A stretch of DNA of 64,000 nt from Desulforapulum autotrophicum (lineage in GTDB: Bacteria > Desulfobacterota > Desulfobacteria > Desulfobacterales > Desulfolunaceae): positions 1 to 64,000 of the forward strand of contig DYJE01000023.1 of assembly GCA_020723285.1 (NCBI GenBank), given 5' to 3'. Shown one piece after another: positions 35,873 through 45,894 of this stretch. A program made the position numbers and the translations under genes. The stretch's first letter is position 1. Each line of letters starts with the position of its first letter. The notes under the pieces are model-generated. The model was not told the origin of the DNA. It saw only the letters and a list, made by a program, of their open reading frames with translations, and did not search any database.

Positions 35873-37729
35873 TTATGTGAACAGGATCGTGAGGCTGTAA
35901 ACCCCGTCTTCCATGCGTGATTTCACGTCGCAGCCGAATTTGCCGAACACTTTCATCATCTCGCGGTTTGACGACAGGACATCGGCGGTGAACCCTCTGA
36001 GTCCCGCCTCTTTGGCCAGATCGATGAGACGTTTGTAAAGATAACTGGCGATCCCGATGTTCTGGAATTCCTCATCCACGACAAAGGCCACGTCGGCGAA
36101 CGTTCTTTCCTTGTTCATGACAAATCGGGCTTCGGCGACGATGCGGCCCTTGCCCACGTCTCCGACAAGCCCCACAATGGACATGGTGTTGCTGTAGTCG
36201 GTGTTGACATAAGACTGCATTTTTGAGTGGGGCATGGAGGTGACCGGTGTGAAATAGCGGTAATACACGGCAGTGTCGGAAAAACGGTAGAAAAGCCGGC
36301 GCATGCCCTCTTCATCTGACGGTTTGATGGCCCGGAAGCGGACCACGGTGTTGTTTTTGAATGTTTCACGGGTGGCGACATGCTCGGGGTACAGGTGTGT
36401 GGTGTCTTCAAGAAAAATCTGATCCTGGTAGATGATTTTCTGGGATTTCGCCTGTCTGATCAGCTCGGCCCGGTCTTCGGGATGGGCAATTTCGATGAGG
36501 GCCTGGGCCCGTTCTCGCACGGTCCGGCCTTTCAGGCTCGCCACACCGTATTCCGTGACGACCAGATCCACGGATTCCTTGACACTCAGTTTGTTCGGGT
36601 AGGGGTCCACCGAAAGCACGATGTTGGACTGGCCTTTGAGATTCCGGCTGGACAGGGCGAATATCGACCGGCCGCCCCTGGACAGCTCGGCACCGTTGAA
36701 GAAGTCGATGACTTCCACGGGCCCCGTGGCCACGTTGCCTTTCCCAACATGGAGGGCCACATTGCCGTGAAGATCGACTTTCCGGGAATGGATGATGGCG
36801 GTGAACATGGGGTTTTTCCCGATCTGAACCGGGCTGAACACTTCGTTGATGGCCTGGAATTCCACAAGGGGGTTGGCGTCAAGCCAGCTCATGAGTTCCG
36901 GCGTTCCCAGAGCGTAAGAAACCACCGATTTCCCCCGGTACAGTCTTTTTTTCCGGTTGGTCACCGCGCCGCTTTTGATGAGATCCATCAGGGCATCCGT
37001 GATGAACGGGGAATGAATGCCCAAATCCTTTTTATCCACCAGATGTTTGCTGAGAGCTTCAAAAAGAGGGCCGATGGAGTAGACGATGCAACTGCCGTCC
37101 TCGATGACCGAGGCCACTTTTTCAGCGATGGTGTCGAACACGGGGTCCACGGGCCAGCGGACAAAATAGAACGGCTCGTCCTTGGATTCAACAAGATAAG
37201 CGAAGTCCGAGGCCGGTATGAAGGTGTCTCCGAAGGTCTGGGGGATGTGGGGATTGATCTCTCCGATGACCAGTGATGTTTTATCCATGACCTGCCGTGC
37301 CACATCCACGGCAACTCCAAGAGAACAGTATCCGGCCTCGTTGGGCGGCGACACCTGAATGAACGCCGCGTTGATCTGGATGAGCCCTGATTCGATGAGA
37401 TTGGAGATTTCGGAATAACGGCTCGGGATATAATCCACACGCCCCGAACTGATGGCTTCGTCGGCGGTCCATCCCGAGAAAAAGGTTTTCAGTCTGAATT
37501 TCTGGCTTGAGAGTTCCTTGATGGAGATGGCGTCTCCGAAACTGATGATCTGGATCAGTTCCAGATCCTGGAGATTGGGTTCATGGGAATCCATAAGGTG
37601 TTTCACGAGTGTGCGCGGTTCAGCGACCCCCGTTCCGATGAAAATGCTCATCCCCGGTTCGATGCACTCGATGGCTTCTTCAGGGGTGACGATGAGATCC
37701 TGTATTTTTTGGGGGGATAGTCTGCTCAT
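35873..37729 (-). CDS. Acetyl-CoA hydrolase/CoA-transferase fused to a GNAT acetyltransferase
   Basis: 618 residues. Residues 1 to about 435 are a family I CoA-transferase/acetyl-CoA hydrolase (4-hydroxybutyrate or acetate CoA-transferase type): MSIFIGTGVAEPRTL near the start, SPPNEAGYCSLGVAVD, and the C-terminal half with FQAINEVFSPVQIG, RGGRSIFAL and VVTEYGVASLKGRT. Residues about 450-618 are a GNAT domain (MRRLFYRFSD, DVAFVVDEEFQNIGIASYLYKRLIDLA with the acetyl-CoA loop). The fusion suggests the enzyme's own acyl-CoA chemistry is tied to lysine acetylation, possibly as self- or pathway control; this is inference. It is followed by fxsA, and a strong terminator lies upstream. Confidence 0.92.
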   Translation of the reverse strand: MSRLSPQKIQDLIVTPEEAIECIEPGMSIFIGTGVAEPRTLVKHLMDSHEPNLQDLELIQIISFGDAISIKELSSQKFRLKTFFSGWTADEAISSGRVDYIPSRYSEISNLIESGLIQINAAFIQVSPPNEAGYCSLGVAVDVARQVMDKTSLVIGEINPHIPQTFGDTFIPASDFAYLVESKDEPFYFVRWPVDPVFDTIAEKVASVIEDGSCIVYSIGPLFEALSKHLVDKKDLGIHSPFITDALMDLIKSGAVTNRKKRLYRGKSVVSYALGTPELMSWLDANPLVEFQAINEVFSPVQIGKNPMFTAIIHSRKVDLHGNVALHVGKGNVATGPVEVIDFFNGAELSRGGRSIFALSSRNLKGQSNIVLSVDPYPNKLSVKESVDLVVTEYGVASLKGRTVRERAQALIEIAHPEDRAELIRQAKSQKIIYQDQIFLEDTTHLYPEHVATRETFKNNTVVRFRAIKPSDEEGMRRLFYRFSDTAVYYRYFTPVTSMPHSKMQSYVNTDYSNTMSIVGLVGDVGKGRIVAEARFVMNKERTFADVAFVVDEEFQNIGIASYLYKRLIDLAKEAGLRGFTADVLSSNREMMKVFGKFGCDVKSRMEDGVYSLTILFT

Positions 37730-37825
37730 GGATAATCCTTCTTTTCATGATGTTTTATCGCATGCTGCCGCAAGACTGAATAAGGCGGCAAGGTGTGACA
37801 TTATATACAGGAGTGTTGCAAAATA

Positions 37826-37867
37826 AAACAAAAAAGCATTGTTCCCAAGAAACAATGCTTTTTTTAT
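37826..37867. terminator. Bidirectional intrinsic terminator
   Basis: AAGCATTGTT (37834-37843) and AACAATGCTT (37851-37860) form a 10-bp stem with a 7-nt loop, with A-run on the left and T-run on the right. It lies between the small ORF at 37911 and the CoA-transferase and should end minus-strand transcription of the small ORF. Confidence 0.85.
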
Positions 37868-37910
37868 CTTATGGGGCTGAAATCGGGTGTGGACAGGGTT
37901 TTTCAGGCTG

Positions 37911-38177
37911 TTAAAAACCTGATGAGACGGCCAACGTGTCCAGTTTGGTTTCCACAATGGCCCGCAGTTTTCTGGACTGGTCGAGCATCTCCGAATGGTA
38001 GTTCAAAACCCACCAGAATTTGTTCAGGGTTTCCGGGTCGTCGTGTCTGCTTTTAAGGTCTGATTCAAGATCGGACAAGCTTTTGTAGTTTGTATGGATG
38101 TCGTGAAAAAGATCGTGGCATCCGTTTTTTGTATAAAGTTTCAGGTTGAGTGATGATACGGCTTGTTTGCTTATCAT
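37911..38177 (-). CDS. Small hypothetical protein
   Basis: 88 residues, no family recognised. It is hydrophilic and helical, with an FHDIHTNYKSLSDLESDL segment and an aromatic patch (KFWWVLNYH). There is no signal peptide or metal motif. It is followed 45 nt later by a strong intrinsic terminator on the same strand, which supports a real single-gene transcript. The start is preceded by a GAGGGGG stretch. Function unknown. Confidence 0.6.
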   Translation of the reverse strand: MISKQAVSSLNLKLYTKNGCHDLFHDIHTNYKSLSDLESDLKSRHDDPETLNKFWWVLNYHSEMLDQSRKLRAIVETKLDTLAVSSGF

Positions 38178-38683
38178 GTGAACCCCCTCTTGTCTTGCTT
38201 GGTGTATGTTTGCGGGCAGTGTGAAATTATAGGAATGAACCAGCCGGTTTGTCCATGAAGTCCAGGCTTCATTTTACTGCGGGTTTTTCCCGAAGGCATG
38301 GGGAAATCCCCTATCCGAAAGACTTGAGAACCCTTGGAAATGCTGTGTTCAAATCATCGTGTCGCGGGAAGGATGATAAAAAAAACCGGAAGCGGAGGTC
38401 GCGGGGGGGGATGATTGAATACAGGAAAGGATATACCAATCTGCGCCTCCGGCTTCCGGCCCCTTCCTCGCGGAAGGGAACTGGTCTAACATTCAAAAGC
38501 GATGTTTCATCACTTTTGAAACATAAGTTCCGAATGAATGACGGAACATTGATGATTCATTGACAACACTACCACTGCTTTTTCGAGAATCGGCCCTTTT
38601 TGAAATGAACTTGAAATAATCCTCTATCGTGAATTGTCACAGAACAATATATCTGAAATCGAAACGAATCAAGGGTTTTTTGC
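38178..38683. other. Gene-free region with inverted repeats downstream of trpA
   Basis: CCGGAAGCGGAGG (38386-38398) and CCTCCGGCTTCCGG (38446-38459) form an imperfect inverted repeat, immediately followed by CCCTTCC-TCGC-GGAAGGG (38461-38478). These are extragenic palindromes. I see no canonical terminator for the trp operon and no convincing ORF. Confidence 0.55.
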
Positions 38684-39478
38684 TCAGCGGGCCGCTTTTT
38701 TATACACACGGACCTGGTCGGCCAGCATGGATGAAAGTCCGGCTGTTTCCAGGTTCTCTTCAATGGTCCTCTCAAAGGCACTTCCGATAACGATGCCATC
38801 TGCGAAACGGGCAATGGCCCTGACATCCTCTGCGGTTGAAATGCCGAAACCCACGCACACCGGCAGTGGAGTATGCGATTTCAGACTGTCGCACAGATCC
38901 TTGATATCCGTGGTTTCCAGCCCGTCGCTTCCTGTCACCCCAGTTTTTGAAACCAGGTAGAGAAATCCGGAAGCCGATTCGGCAATGGTTTTCATGCGTG
39001 TTTCCGACGTGGTGGGAGCCACGAGGCGGATGATGGAAAAATCATCATTGTCGAAATAACAGCTGAGTTCGTCCGATTCCTCCGGCGGAAGATCCACCAC
39101 GAGAACTCCGTCGGCACCGGCTTTTGCGGCGTCATGGTAAAACCGCTGTGGCCCGTAAGCGTGGATCGGGTTGTAGTAGGAAAAAAGAATAACGGGAATA
39201 TCTGTCTTTTCCCGGAGTTTCGCAAGCATTTCAAGAACGGACGCAACATTTGTTCCCGCTTTGAGAGCCCGTGCGGAAGACCTCTGAATCACCGGGCCGT
39301 CAGCGGTGGGGTCTGAAAAGGGGATGCCCAGTTCCAGGATGTCGAGACCTGCGTCACACATGGCGCTGACCAGTTCGAAAGAGGTCCGTGTATCGGGGTC
39401 GCCTGCGGTGACAAAACCCACCAGAGCTTTTTCACCGTTGCCCTTCAATGTGTCGAAAGTTTTCTGAATGCGGTTCAT
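38684..39478 (-). CDS. trpA: Tryptophan synthase alpha chain
   Basis: 264 residues. It cleaves indole-3-glycerol phosphate to indole and glyceraldehyde 3-phosphate in complex with TrpB. Catalytic Glu and Asp lie in LDILELGIPFSDPTADGP; further signatures are YYNPIHAYG, GVLVVDLPPEES, YLVSKTGVTG and VGFGIST. The length is standard. It is the last gene of the operon, 12 nt after trpB. Confidence 0.97.
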   Translation of the reverse strand: MNRIQKTFDTLKGNGEKALVGFVTAGDPDTRTSFELVSAMCDAGLDILELGIPFSDPTADGPVIQRSSARALKAGTNVASVLEMLAKLREKTDIPVILFSYYNPIHAYGPQRFYHDAAKAGADGVLVVDLPPEESDELSCYFDNDDFSIIRLVAPTTSETRMKTIAESASGFLYLVSKTGVTGSDGLETTDIKDLCDSLKSHTPLPVCVGFGISTAEDVRAIARFADGIVIGSAFERTIEENLETAGLSSMLADQVRVYKKAAR

Positions 39479-39490
39479 GGCCGTTTCTCC

Positions 39491-40687
39491 TTATGATTTG
39501 CTCAGCACGGAAAAAACCGTACCCAGATCTTTGTCTCCGCGCCCTGAGAGATTGACCAGAACGATGCGGTCTTTGGCCAGGGTCCCAGCGATTTTAAACG
39601 CGTAAGCCAGGGCGTGAGAACTTTCAAGGGCCGGGATGATGCCTTCGAAACGGCAGAGTTTCTGAAAGGCGGCCAGGGCTTCATCGTCGGTGATGCTCTG
39701 ATAGTCCGCCCGCTTCGTTTCATGAAGGTACGCGTGCTCGGGTCCCACTCCAGGGTAGTCGAGACCCGCGGATATGGAGTGGGCTTCCATGATCTGGCCG
39801 TCCGCATCCTGAAGCACGTAGGATTTGGAGCCGTGAAGAACACCCACGCTGCCGTGACCGAGTGTGGCGGCGTGAAATCCCGTTTCAATACCTATCCCGG
39901 CCGCTTCCACGCCGGTGATTTTTACCGGATCATCGAGAAACGGATAGAAAAGGCCCATGGCGTTGCTGCCGCCGCCCACACACGCGACGAGCTGGTCTGG
40001 CAGGCGTCCGGTTTGACTCTGGATCTGGGTTCTCGCCTCTTCACCGATGACGGTCTGGAAATCCCGGACCATTTTGGGGTAGGGATGGGGACCGGCCACG
40101 CTGCCGATGACGTAGAAGGTGTCGCGGACTGCGCCTACCCAGTAGCGCATGGCCTCGTTCATGGCGTCCTTGAGGGTGCCCGTTCCCGAATCCACGGGAA
40201 CGACCGTGGCACCGAGAAGTTCCATGCGCTGGACATTGGGGGCCTGACGCCGGATGTCCTCCACACCCATGAACACCTGGCACTCCATGCCGAACAGGGC
40301 CGCAGTGGTGGCAGTGGCCACGCCGTGCTGACCCGCGCCGGTTTCGGCGATGAGTTTGTTTTTGCCCATGTGTTTTGCCAGAAGGGCCTGCCCCAGGGTG
40401 TTGTTGATCTTGTGGGCTCCGGTGTGGGCCAGGTCTTCGCGCTTCAGGTAAATGGACGCTCCGCCCAGGTGTTCGGACAGGCGTTTCGCATGGTAAAGGG
40501 GCGTGGGGCGACCCACGTAATGGGCGAAGAGGGCGTTAAGCTCCTCTTTGAACTCCTTTGTTCCGCAGATACGGTTGTACGCTTCTTCCAGTTCGAGGAT
40601 GGCTGGCATGAGGGTTTCACCCACGTATCGTCCGCCGAAAACGCCGTAATGGCCACGGTCATCGGGTTGTGATGCTTGTGCTGTCAT
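39491..40687 (-). CDS. trpB: Tryptophan synthase beta chain
   Basis: 398 residues. This PLP enzyme condenses indole with serine to tryptophan. The PLP lysine is in HTGAHKINN (about residue 88-93), the phosphate loop is GGGSNAMG, and [17 protein letters not shown] and [11 protein letters not shown] are conserved. It is the TrpB1 type, expected to pair with TrpA. The start overlaps the trpF stop by 4 nt (ATGA-type coupling). Confidence 0.98.
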   Translation of the reverse strand: MTAQASQPDDRGHYGVFGGRYVGETLMPAILELEEAYNRICGTKEFKEELNALFAHYVGRPTPLYHAKRLSEHLGGASIYLKREDLAHTGAHKINNTLGQALLAKHMGKNKLIAETGAGQHGVATATTAALFGMECQVFMGVEDIRRQAPNVQRMELLGATVVPVDSGTGTLKDAMNEAMRYWVGAVRDTFYVIGSVAGPHPYPKMVRDFQTVIGEEARTQIQSQTGRLPDQLVACVGGGSNAMGLFYPFLDDPVKITGVEAAGIGIETGFHAATLGHGSVGVLHGSKSYVLQDADGQIMEAHSISAGLDYPGVGPEHAYLHETKRADYQSITDDEALAAFQKLCRFEGIIPALESSHALAYAFKIAGTLAKDRIVLVNLSGRGDKDLGTVFSVLSKS

Positions 40688-41343
40688 GAAAAAATTCTCC
40701 TTGCTTGTTGGCCCATGTCGCAGAGTTTTACACGGGCTATGAACGACGCCACTTTGACGAGGTCTTTCTGTCCTGGAACGCTTTCAACCCCGGAACTCAC
40801 GTCCACCGCGTCGGGCAGGGCGGATAAAACAGCCTCTCCGATGTTTTCAGGATCGAGGCCGCCCGCGATGATCAGGGGTTTTTCCGTCCTGACGTTCCGC
40901 ATGTTTCTGAAATTCCAGGCGAGGGCGTTGCCCCCGGGAAGAACGCCCTTGGCGCATTCCACGAGAAACGCCGAGGGGTCGTAATGGTCGATGTCCCGCA
41001 CATGGGGTTCGCTTTCCATATAAAGGACTTTGATCACCCGAAAGTCCAGGCTCATCAGTTTCAATACCAGATCCGGGCGTTCATCTCCGTGAAGCTGGAC
41101 AGCCCCCAAGCGGCAGCGTTCGACTTTTTCAAGAATCCCTTCATAGGATTCGTTCACGAAGACACCGGTGGCAGTGACCTGCTTCGGCAAGGCGTCCGTA
41201 ATCGCCCGCGCTGTTTCAACCGACACGTTCCGGGGGCTTTTGGGAAAGAACACCAGTCCGATGGCGTCAGCACCCAGTTCGGCGCAGGCCAGCGCCTGGT
41301 CCACATCGGTGAGGCCGCAGATTTTGATCTGGGGATGGTTCAT
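40684..41343 (-). CDS. trpF: Phosphoribosylanthranilate isomerase
   Basis: 219 residues. It converts phosphoribosylanthranilate to CdRP. The beta/alpha barrel has catalytic Cys in [33 protein letters not shown], and the phosphate-binding [10 protein letters not shown] and [11 protein letters not shown]. It is stand-alone, not fused to trpC, and its start overlaps the trpC stop by 4 nt. Confidence 0.97.
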   Translation of the reverse strand: MNHPQIKICGLTDVDQALACAELGADAIGLVFFPKSPRNVSVETARAITDALPKQVTATGVFVNESYEGILEKVERCRLGAVQLHGDERPDLVLKLMSLDFRVIKVLYMESEPHVRDIDHYDPSAFLVECAKGVLPGGNALAWNFRNMRNVRTEKPLIIAGGLDPENIGEAVLSALPDAVDVSSGVESVPGQKDLVKVASFIARVKLCDMGQQARRIFS

Positions 41344-42143
41344 CGTGGGCCACTTCCTTTGATCAGCTCGTTCATGAATGTCACCGTGTCAGATGAACGC
41401 ACCAGACTTTCCCCGATAAGAAAATGGTTGATCCCTGCGACAAGGTTTTTTTCAATGTCCGCCCGTGTGGAAATTCCGCTGGCCGCCACCGGGATCTGGT
41501 CTTTGCCGAGAGCCTGGGCCAGTCGGACCGCCCGTGAAATGTCCGTGTCAAAGGACGAAAGGTTCCGGTTGTTGATGCCGATGAGTTTCGCACCCACGGA
41601 CAGGGCGGCATCCAGGTCCTCATCCGTATGGATTTCAACCAGGGCGTCCATGCCCAGATCTGCGGACAGTTCGTAAAAATTTCTCATCGTCTCTTTCGTG
41701 AGAATCCGTGCGATGAGAAGCACGGCATCCGCCCCCAGGACCGCCGATTCGAAGACCTGATATTCGGAAATCAGGAAATCCTTGCGGAGCATGGGAAGAC
41801 CGCAGGCTTTGCGGGCCGCTTCGAAGTCTTCAAATCCCCCTTTGAAAAAAGCGCGGTCCGTCAGCACCGAAAGACAGGCGGCTCCGCCCTTTTCATAGGC
41901 TGCAGCAAGAGTTGACGGATCGAGATCCGCCCGGATATCGCCCTTGGACGGGCTGGCCCTTTTGATCTCGGCGATGATGGACACTGCGTCACCCTTCATC
42001 CCTGCAAGGGTCTGATAGAACGGACGGCAGGCGTCCCGCTTTTCTGCCTGCTTCCGAAGATCCGCCTCGCTTGTCCGCTTTCGGGCGTCTTCGATTTCCT
42101 TTTTCTTGTGATCCACGATGCGCGTCAAAAAATCACTGGACAT
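41340..42143 (-). CDS. trpC: Indole-3-glycerol-phosphate synthase
   Basis: 267 residues. It closes the indole ring from CdRP. Conserved segments: IIAEIKRASPSKG, YEKGGAACLSVLTD, LRKDFLISEYQV, DALVEIHTDEDL, GINNRNLSSFDTD and VAASGI. A frame extends to 42188, but the ATG at 42143 has AAGG upstream and begins the normal N-terminus (MSSDFLTRI). It lies 187 nt after trpD, and the gap carries palindromic repeats, an unusual break in an otherwise tight operon. Confidence 0.97.
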   Translation of the reverse strand: MSSDFLTRIVDHKKKEIEDARKRTSEADLRKQAEKRDACRPFYQTLAGMKGDAVSIIAEIKRASPSKGDIRADLDPSTLAAAYEKGGAACLSVLTDRAFFKGGFEDFEAARKACGLPMLRKDFLISEYQVFESAVLGADAVLLIARILTKETMRNFYELSADLGMDALVEIHTDEDLDAALSVGAKLIGINNRNLSSFDTDISRAVRLAQALGKDQIPVAASGISTRADIEKNLVAGINHFLIGESLVRSSDTVTFMNELIKGSGPR

Positions 42144-42189
42144 GAATTTACCTTGTTGTTGGTTTAAGCATGTTTGTTTTATGGGCACG

Positions 42190-42312
42190 CTGACGGTTTG
42201 CCCATCCTGTCATGATTCCGGTCTGTTGCCCGTAGCCCGTAGGATGGGCAAAGGCGAAGCCGTGCCCATCTCTTAAGCCAACAGCATTGCCGGAAGGGCC
42301 GCCGGAGGCAAA
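42190..42312. repeat. Palindromic repeats in the trpD-trpC gap
   Basis: TTTGCCCATCCT (42197-42208) is inverted as AGGATGGGCAAA (42241-42252). GATGGGCA..TGCCCATC forms a second hairpin to about 42269. GCCGGAAGGGCCGCCGGAGGC (42289-42309) is a copy of the element found in the hdr-flx gaps. The repeats lie within the trp transcript. Confidence 0.7.
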
Positions 42313-42330
42313 AAAATTAAACAAACCCCA

Positions 42331-43350
42331 TCACCCGTTCGTCCGGGTGTACTCCGCCAAAGCCGTCAGTTTTTCCAAAGCCTTGCCGCTGTCGATGCTA
42401 TCTTCCGCGAGACGGAGGCCGTTTTTGATGGTGTCCGCTTTTCCCGCCGCCACCAGGGCCGCCGCAGAGTTCAAAAGCACCACGTTCCGTTTTGGCCCTT
42501 TTTCCCTGCCTTCGAGGATATTCCGGGTGATGGACACGTTGTCCGCCACATCGCCGCCCAAAAGATCATCCTGATTGGCGCATTCCCCGAAAAAATCTTC
42601 GGGGGTGATGTCGTAGGTCTTGATGGAACCCTCGTTCAGTTCGGAAATCCGGGTGGGGGCGCAGACGGAGATTTCGTCGAGACCGTCGTGGCCGTGAACC
42701 ACGAACGCCCGCCGGGTTCCCAGCTTGTTCAGGGCCTGGGCGAACATTTCCGTGAGTTCCGGGGCGTAGACGCCCAGGAGCTGGCAGTTGGCCCCCGCAG
42801 GGTTGGACAGCGGCCCCAGCATGTTGAAGATGCTGCGGATGCCCGTTTCCTTCCGGGCCGTGGCCGCGAAGCGCATGGCCCCGTGGTATTTGGGGGCGAA
42901 AAGAAATCCGATGCCGATTTCGCCGATGGCCTCTTCCACGATTTCAGGGTCCGTGTTCAGGTTCACGCCAAGACCTTCCAGGACATCGGCGCTGCCGCAT
43001 TTGCTGGACACGCTGCGGTTGCCGTGCTTGGCCACCGTGACGCCGCAACCCGCCACTACAAAGGCCGTGGTGGTGGAGATGTTGAAGGTGTTCAGGCCGT
43101 CGCCCCCTGTGCCGCAGGTGTCGATCACCGTCCCGGCGTTGCAGTGGATGCGCACCGCGTGCCGCCGCATGGCCTGGGCCGCACCGGCCAGTTCCTCGAA
43201 GGTTTCCCCCTTGGTGGCCAGGGCCGCCATGAACGCCGCGATCTGGGTATCGGCAATGGTTCCGGTCAGGATATCCGATATCATCTGGGACATCTGGGTG
43301 TCGGAAAGATCGATTCTTCGGATGATGCGGTTCAGGTTTTCTCTGAACAT
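42331..43350 (-). CDS. trpD: Anthranilate phosphoribosyltransferase
   Basis: 339 residues. It transfers phosphoribose from PRPP to anthranilate. The PRPP/anthranilate signatures are present: DTCGTGGDGLNTFNIST, VAKHGNRSVSSKCGSADVLE, GIGFLFAPKYHGAM, LGPLSNPA and VVHGHDGLDEI. It is not fused to TrpG. An AGGAG lies just before the ATG, 15 nt after trpG. Confidence 0.98.
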   Translation of the reverse strand: MFRENLNRIIRRIDLSDTQMSQMISDILTGTIADTQIAAFMAALATKGETFEELAGAAQAMRRHAVRIHCNAGTVIDTCGTGGDGLNTFNISTTTAFVVAGCGVTVAKHGNRSVSSKCGSADVLEGLGVNLNTDPEIVEEAIGEIGIGFLFAPKYHGAMRFAATARKETGIRSIFNMLGPLSNPAGANCQLLGVYAPELTEMFAQALNKLGTRRAFVVHGHDGLDEISVCAPTRISELNEGSIKTYDITPEDFFGECANQDDLLGGDVADNVSITRNILEGREKGPKRNVVLLNSAAALVAAGKADTIKNGLRLAEDSIDSGKALEKLTALAEYTRTNG

Positions 43351-43365
43351 GGTGGTCTCCTTTTT

Positions 43366-43944
43366 TTAGATTTCGCCCCGTGAAAGCTTCAGAAAATTTC
43401 GCAGCATCCGTTTCCCCAGAGGCGTCATGATGGATTCGGGGTGGAACTGGATGCCTTCCACAAGGTGTTCCCGATGCCGGATGCCCATGATTTCGCCGTC
43501 TTCAGATTCCGCCGTGACTTCGAGGCAGGCGGGGAGTGTTTCACGTTTCACGGCCAGAGAATGGTAGCGCATGGCCTGAAAGGGTTTGTCCATGCCGTCG
43601 AAAAGCCGTTTGCCGTCGGATGTGACCATGGAGGTCTTGCCGTGCATCAGGCGTTTTGCTGAAACCACCTCTCCGCCGAAAGCCTGGGCGATGCTCTGGT
43701 GGCCCAGACACACTCCAAGAACGGGGATTTTTCCGGCGAAACAGGTGATGCTTTCAAGGGAAATCCCCGCTTCGTCAGGCCGCCCCGGGCCGGGGGAAAT
43801 CACGATGCCTTCAGGTTTAAGCGATTCCAGTTCGCTGACGGTGAGGGCGTCGTTTCTGAACACTTTGATTTCCGTCCCCAGCATTCTCAAATACTGGACG
43901 AGATTATAGGTAAACGAATCGTAATTATCAATCATCACGAGCAT
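43366..43944 (-). CDS. trpG: Anthranilate synthase glutaminase component
   Basis: 192 residues, a class I glutamine amidotransferase supplying NH3 to TrpE. The triad is visible: Cys in [10 protein letters not shown] and His/Glu in [25 protein letters not shown] and [12 protein letters not shown] are typical. It starts 3 nt after the trpE stop with AAAGGA upstream. Confidence 0.98.
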   Translation of the reverse strand: MLVMIDNYDSFTYNLVQYLRMLGTEIKVFRNDALTVSELESLKPEGIVISPGPGRPDEAGISLESITCFAGKIPVLGVCLGHQSIAQAFGGEVVSAKRLMHGKTSMVTSDGKRLFDGMDKPFQAMRYHSLAVKRETLPACLEVTAESEDGEIMGIRHREHLVEGIQFHPESIMTPLGKRMLRNFLKLSRGEI

Positions 43945-43947
43945 GGT

Positions 43948-45447
<1,500 letters not shown>

Positions 45448-45476
45448 GGTTTTTCATCCTTCATGGTGACAGTATC

Positions 45477-45515
45477 AAAAAAAAAGGACCGCAGGCTTTG
45501 TTCTGCCCACGATCC
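45477..45515 (-). terminator. trp attenuator (intrinsic terminator)
   Basis: On the minus strand GGATCGTGGG pairs with CCTGCGGTCC (10 bp including G-U pairs) around CAGAACAAAG and is followed by nine T. It lies between the leader peptide stop and trpE, where an attenuator is expected. Confidence 0.85.
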
Positions 45516-45543
45516 TTTGATTTTATTGCCGTTTATGTGTCTT

Positions 45544-45645
45544 TCATCCCTGTGGCGAAATCAAGGTGTCCGCGGGTCCTATGCACCCACGCCACCACCA
45601 TCGCCGGATTGAATCTGAAGTCATGTTTTTTGCGTTACCGTTCAT
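45544..45645 (-). CDS. trpL: trp operon leader peptide (three consecutive Trp codons)
   Basis: A 33-residue peptide, MNGNAKNMTSDSIRR, then WWW (codons at 45600-45592), then RGCIGPADTLISPQG. A ribosome site GGAGATGAG stands just before the ATG. The intrinsic terminator begins about 28 nt after the stop and trpE follows. Ribosome stalling at the TGG triplets when charged tRNA-Trp is scarce would prevent terminator formation. The three tandem Trp codons, the position and the terminator together make the assignment strong. The antiterminator pairing was not computed. Confidence 0.9.
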   Translation of the reverse strand: MNGNAKNMTSDSIRRWWWRGCIGPADTLISPQG

Positions 45646-45667
45646 ATCTCATCTCCATGTGAAAACC

Positions 45668-45696
45668 TTTATATAGACCCCGGATTCATCTGTCAA
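45668..45696 (-). promoter_or_regulatory. trp operon promoter
   Basis: Minus strand TTGACA (45696-45691, consensus -35), a 17-nt spacer and TATAAA (45673-45668, -10), about 23 nt before the leader ATG. Very strong sigma70 match. Confidence 0.85.
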
Positions 45697-45703
45697 TGAT
45701 TTT

Positions 45704-45721
45704 GTTTCTATAAATAGAAAC
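45704..45721. promoter_or_regulatory. Palindrome abutting the trp promoter
   Basis: GTTTCTA-TAAA-TAGAAAC, a perfect 7-bp inverted repeat 7 nt upstream of the trp -35 box. It is a candidate operator or activator site. It does not resemble the E. coli TrpR operator. The stretch from here to the AIPR stop at 45895 holds nothing else recognisable. Confidence 0.45.
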
Positions 45722-45894
45722 AAAATAGACTGAGAGTACCCAAAGTTTCACAGGCCCTTGGATCTTGTCAGTATAGGGTGCCATGAACTTTTCCCGATTC
45801 CAGCCCATCGAACCCTTCACGATTTTACGGACACATCGCTGTAGTGTCAGGGCTTTTTCCCCGAATCGGCTTTATTCCAGCTTTTAGGTATTAA

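Noticed and set aside
38249-38563. Plus-strand ORF in the gap after trpA
   Set aside because: Runs through hairpin repeats, low-complexity Arg/Gly content, no ribosome site.
39614-40672. Long plus-strand frame opposite trpB
   Set aside because: Shadow of trpB; no recognisable domain.
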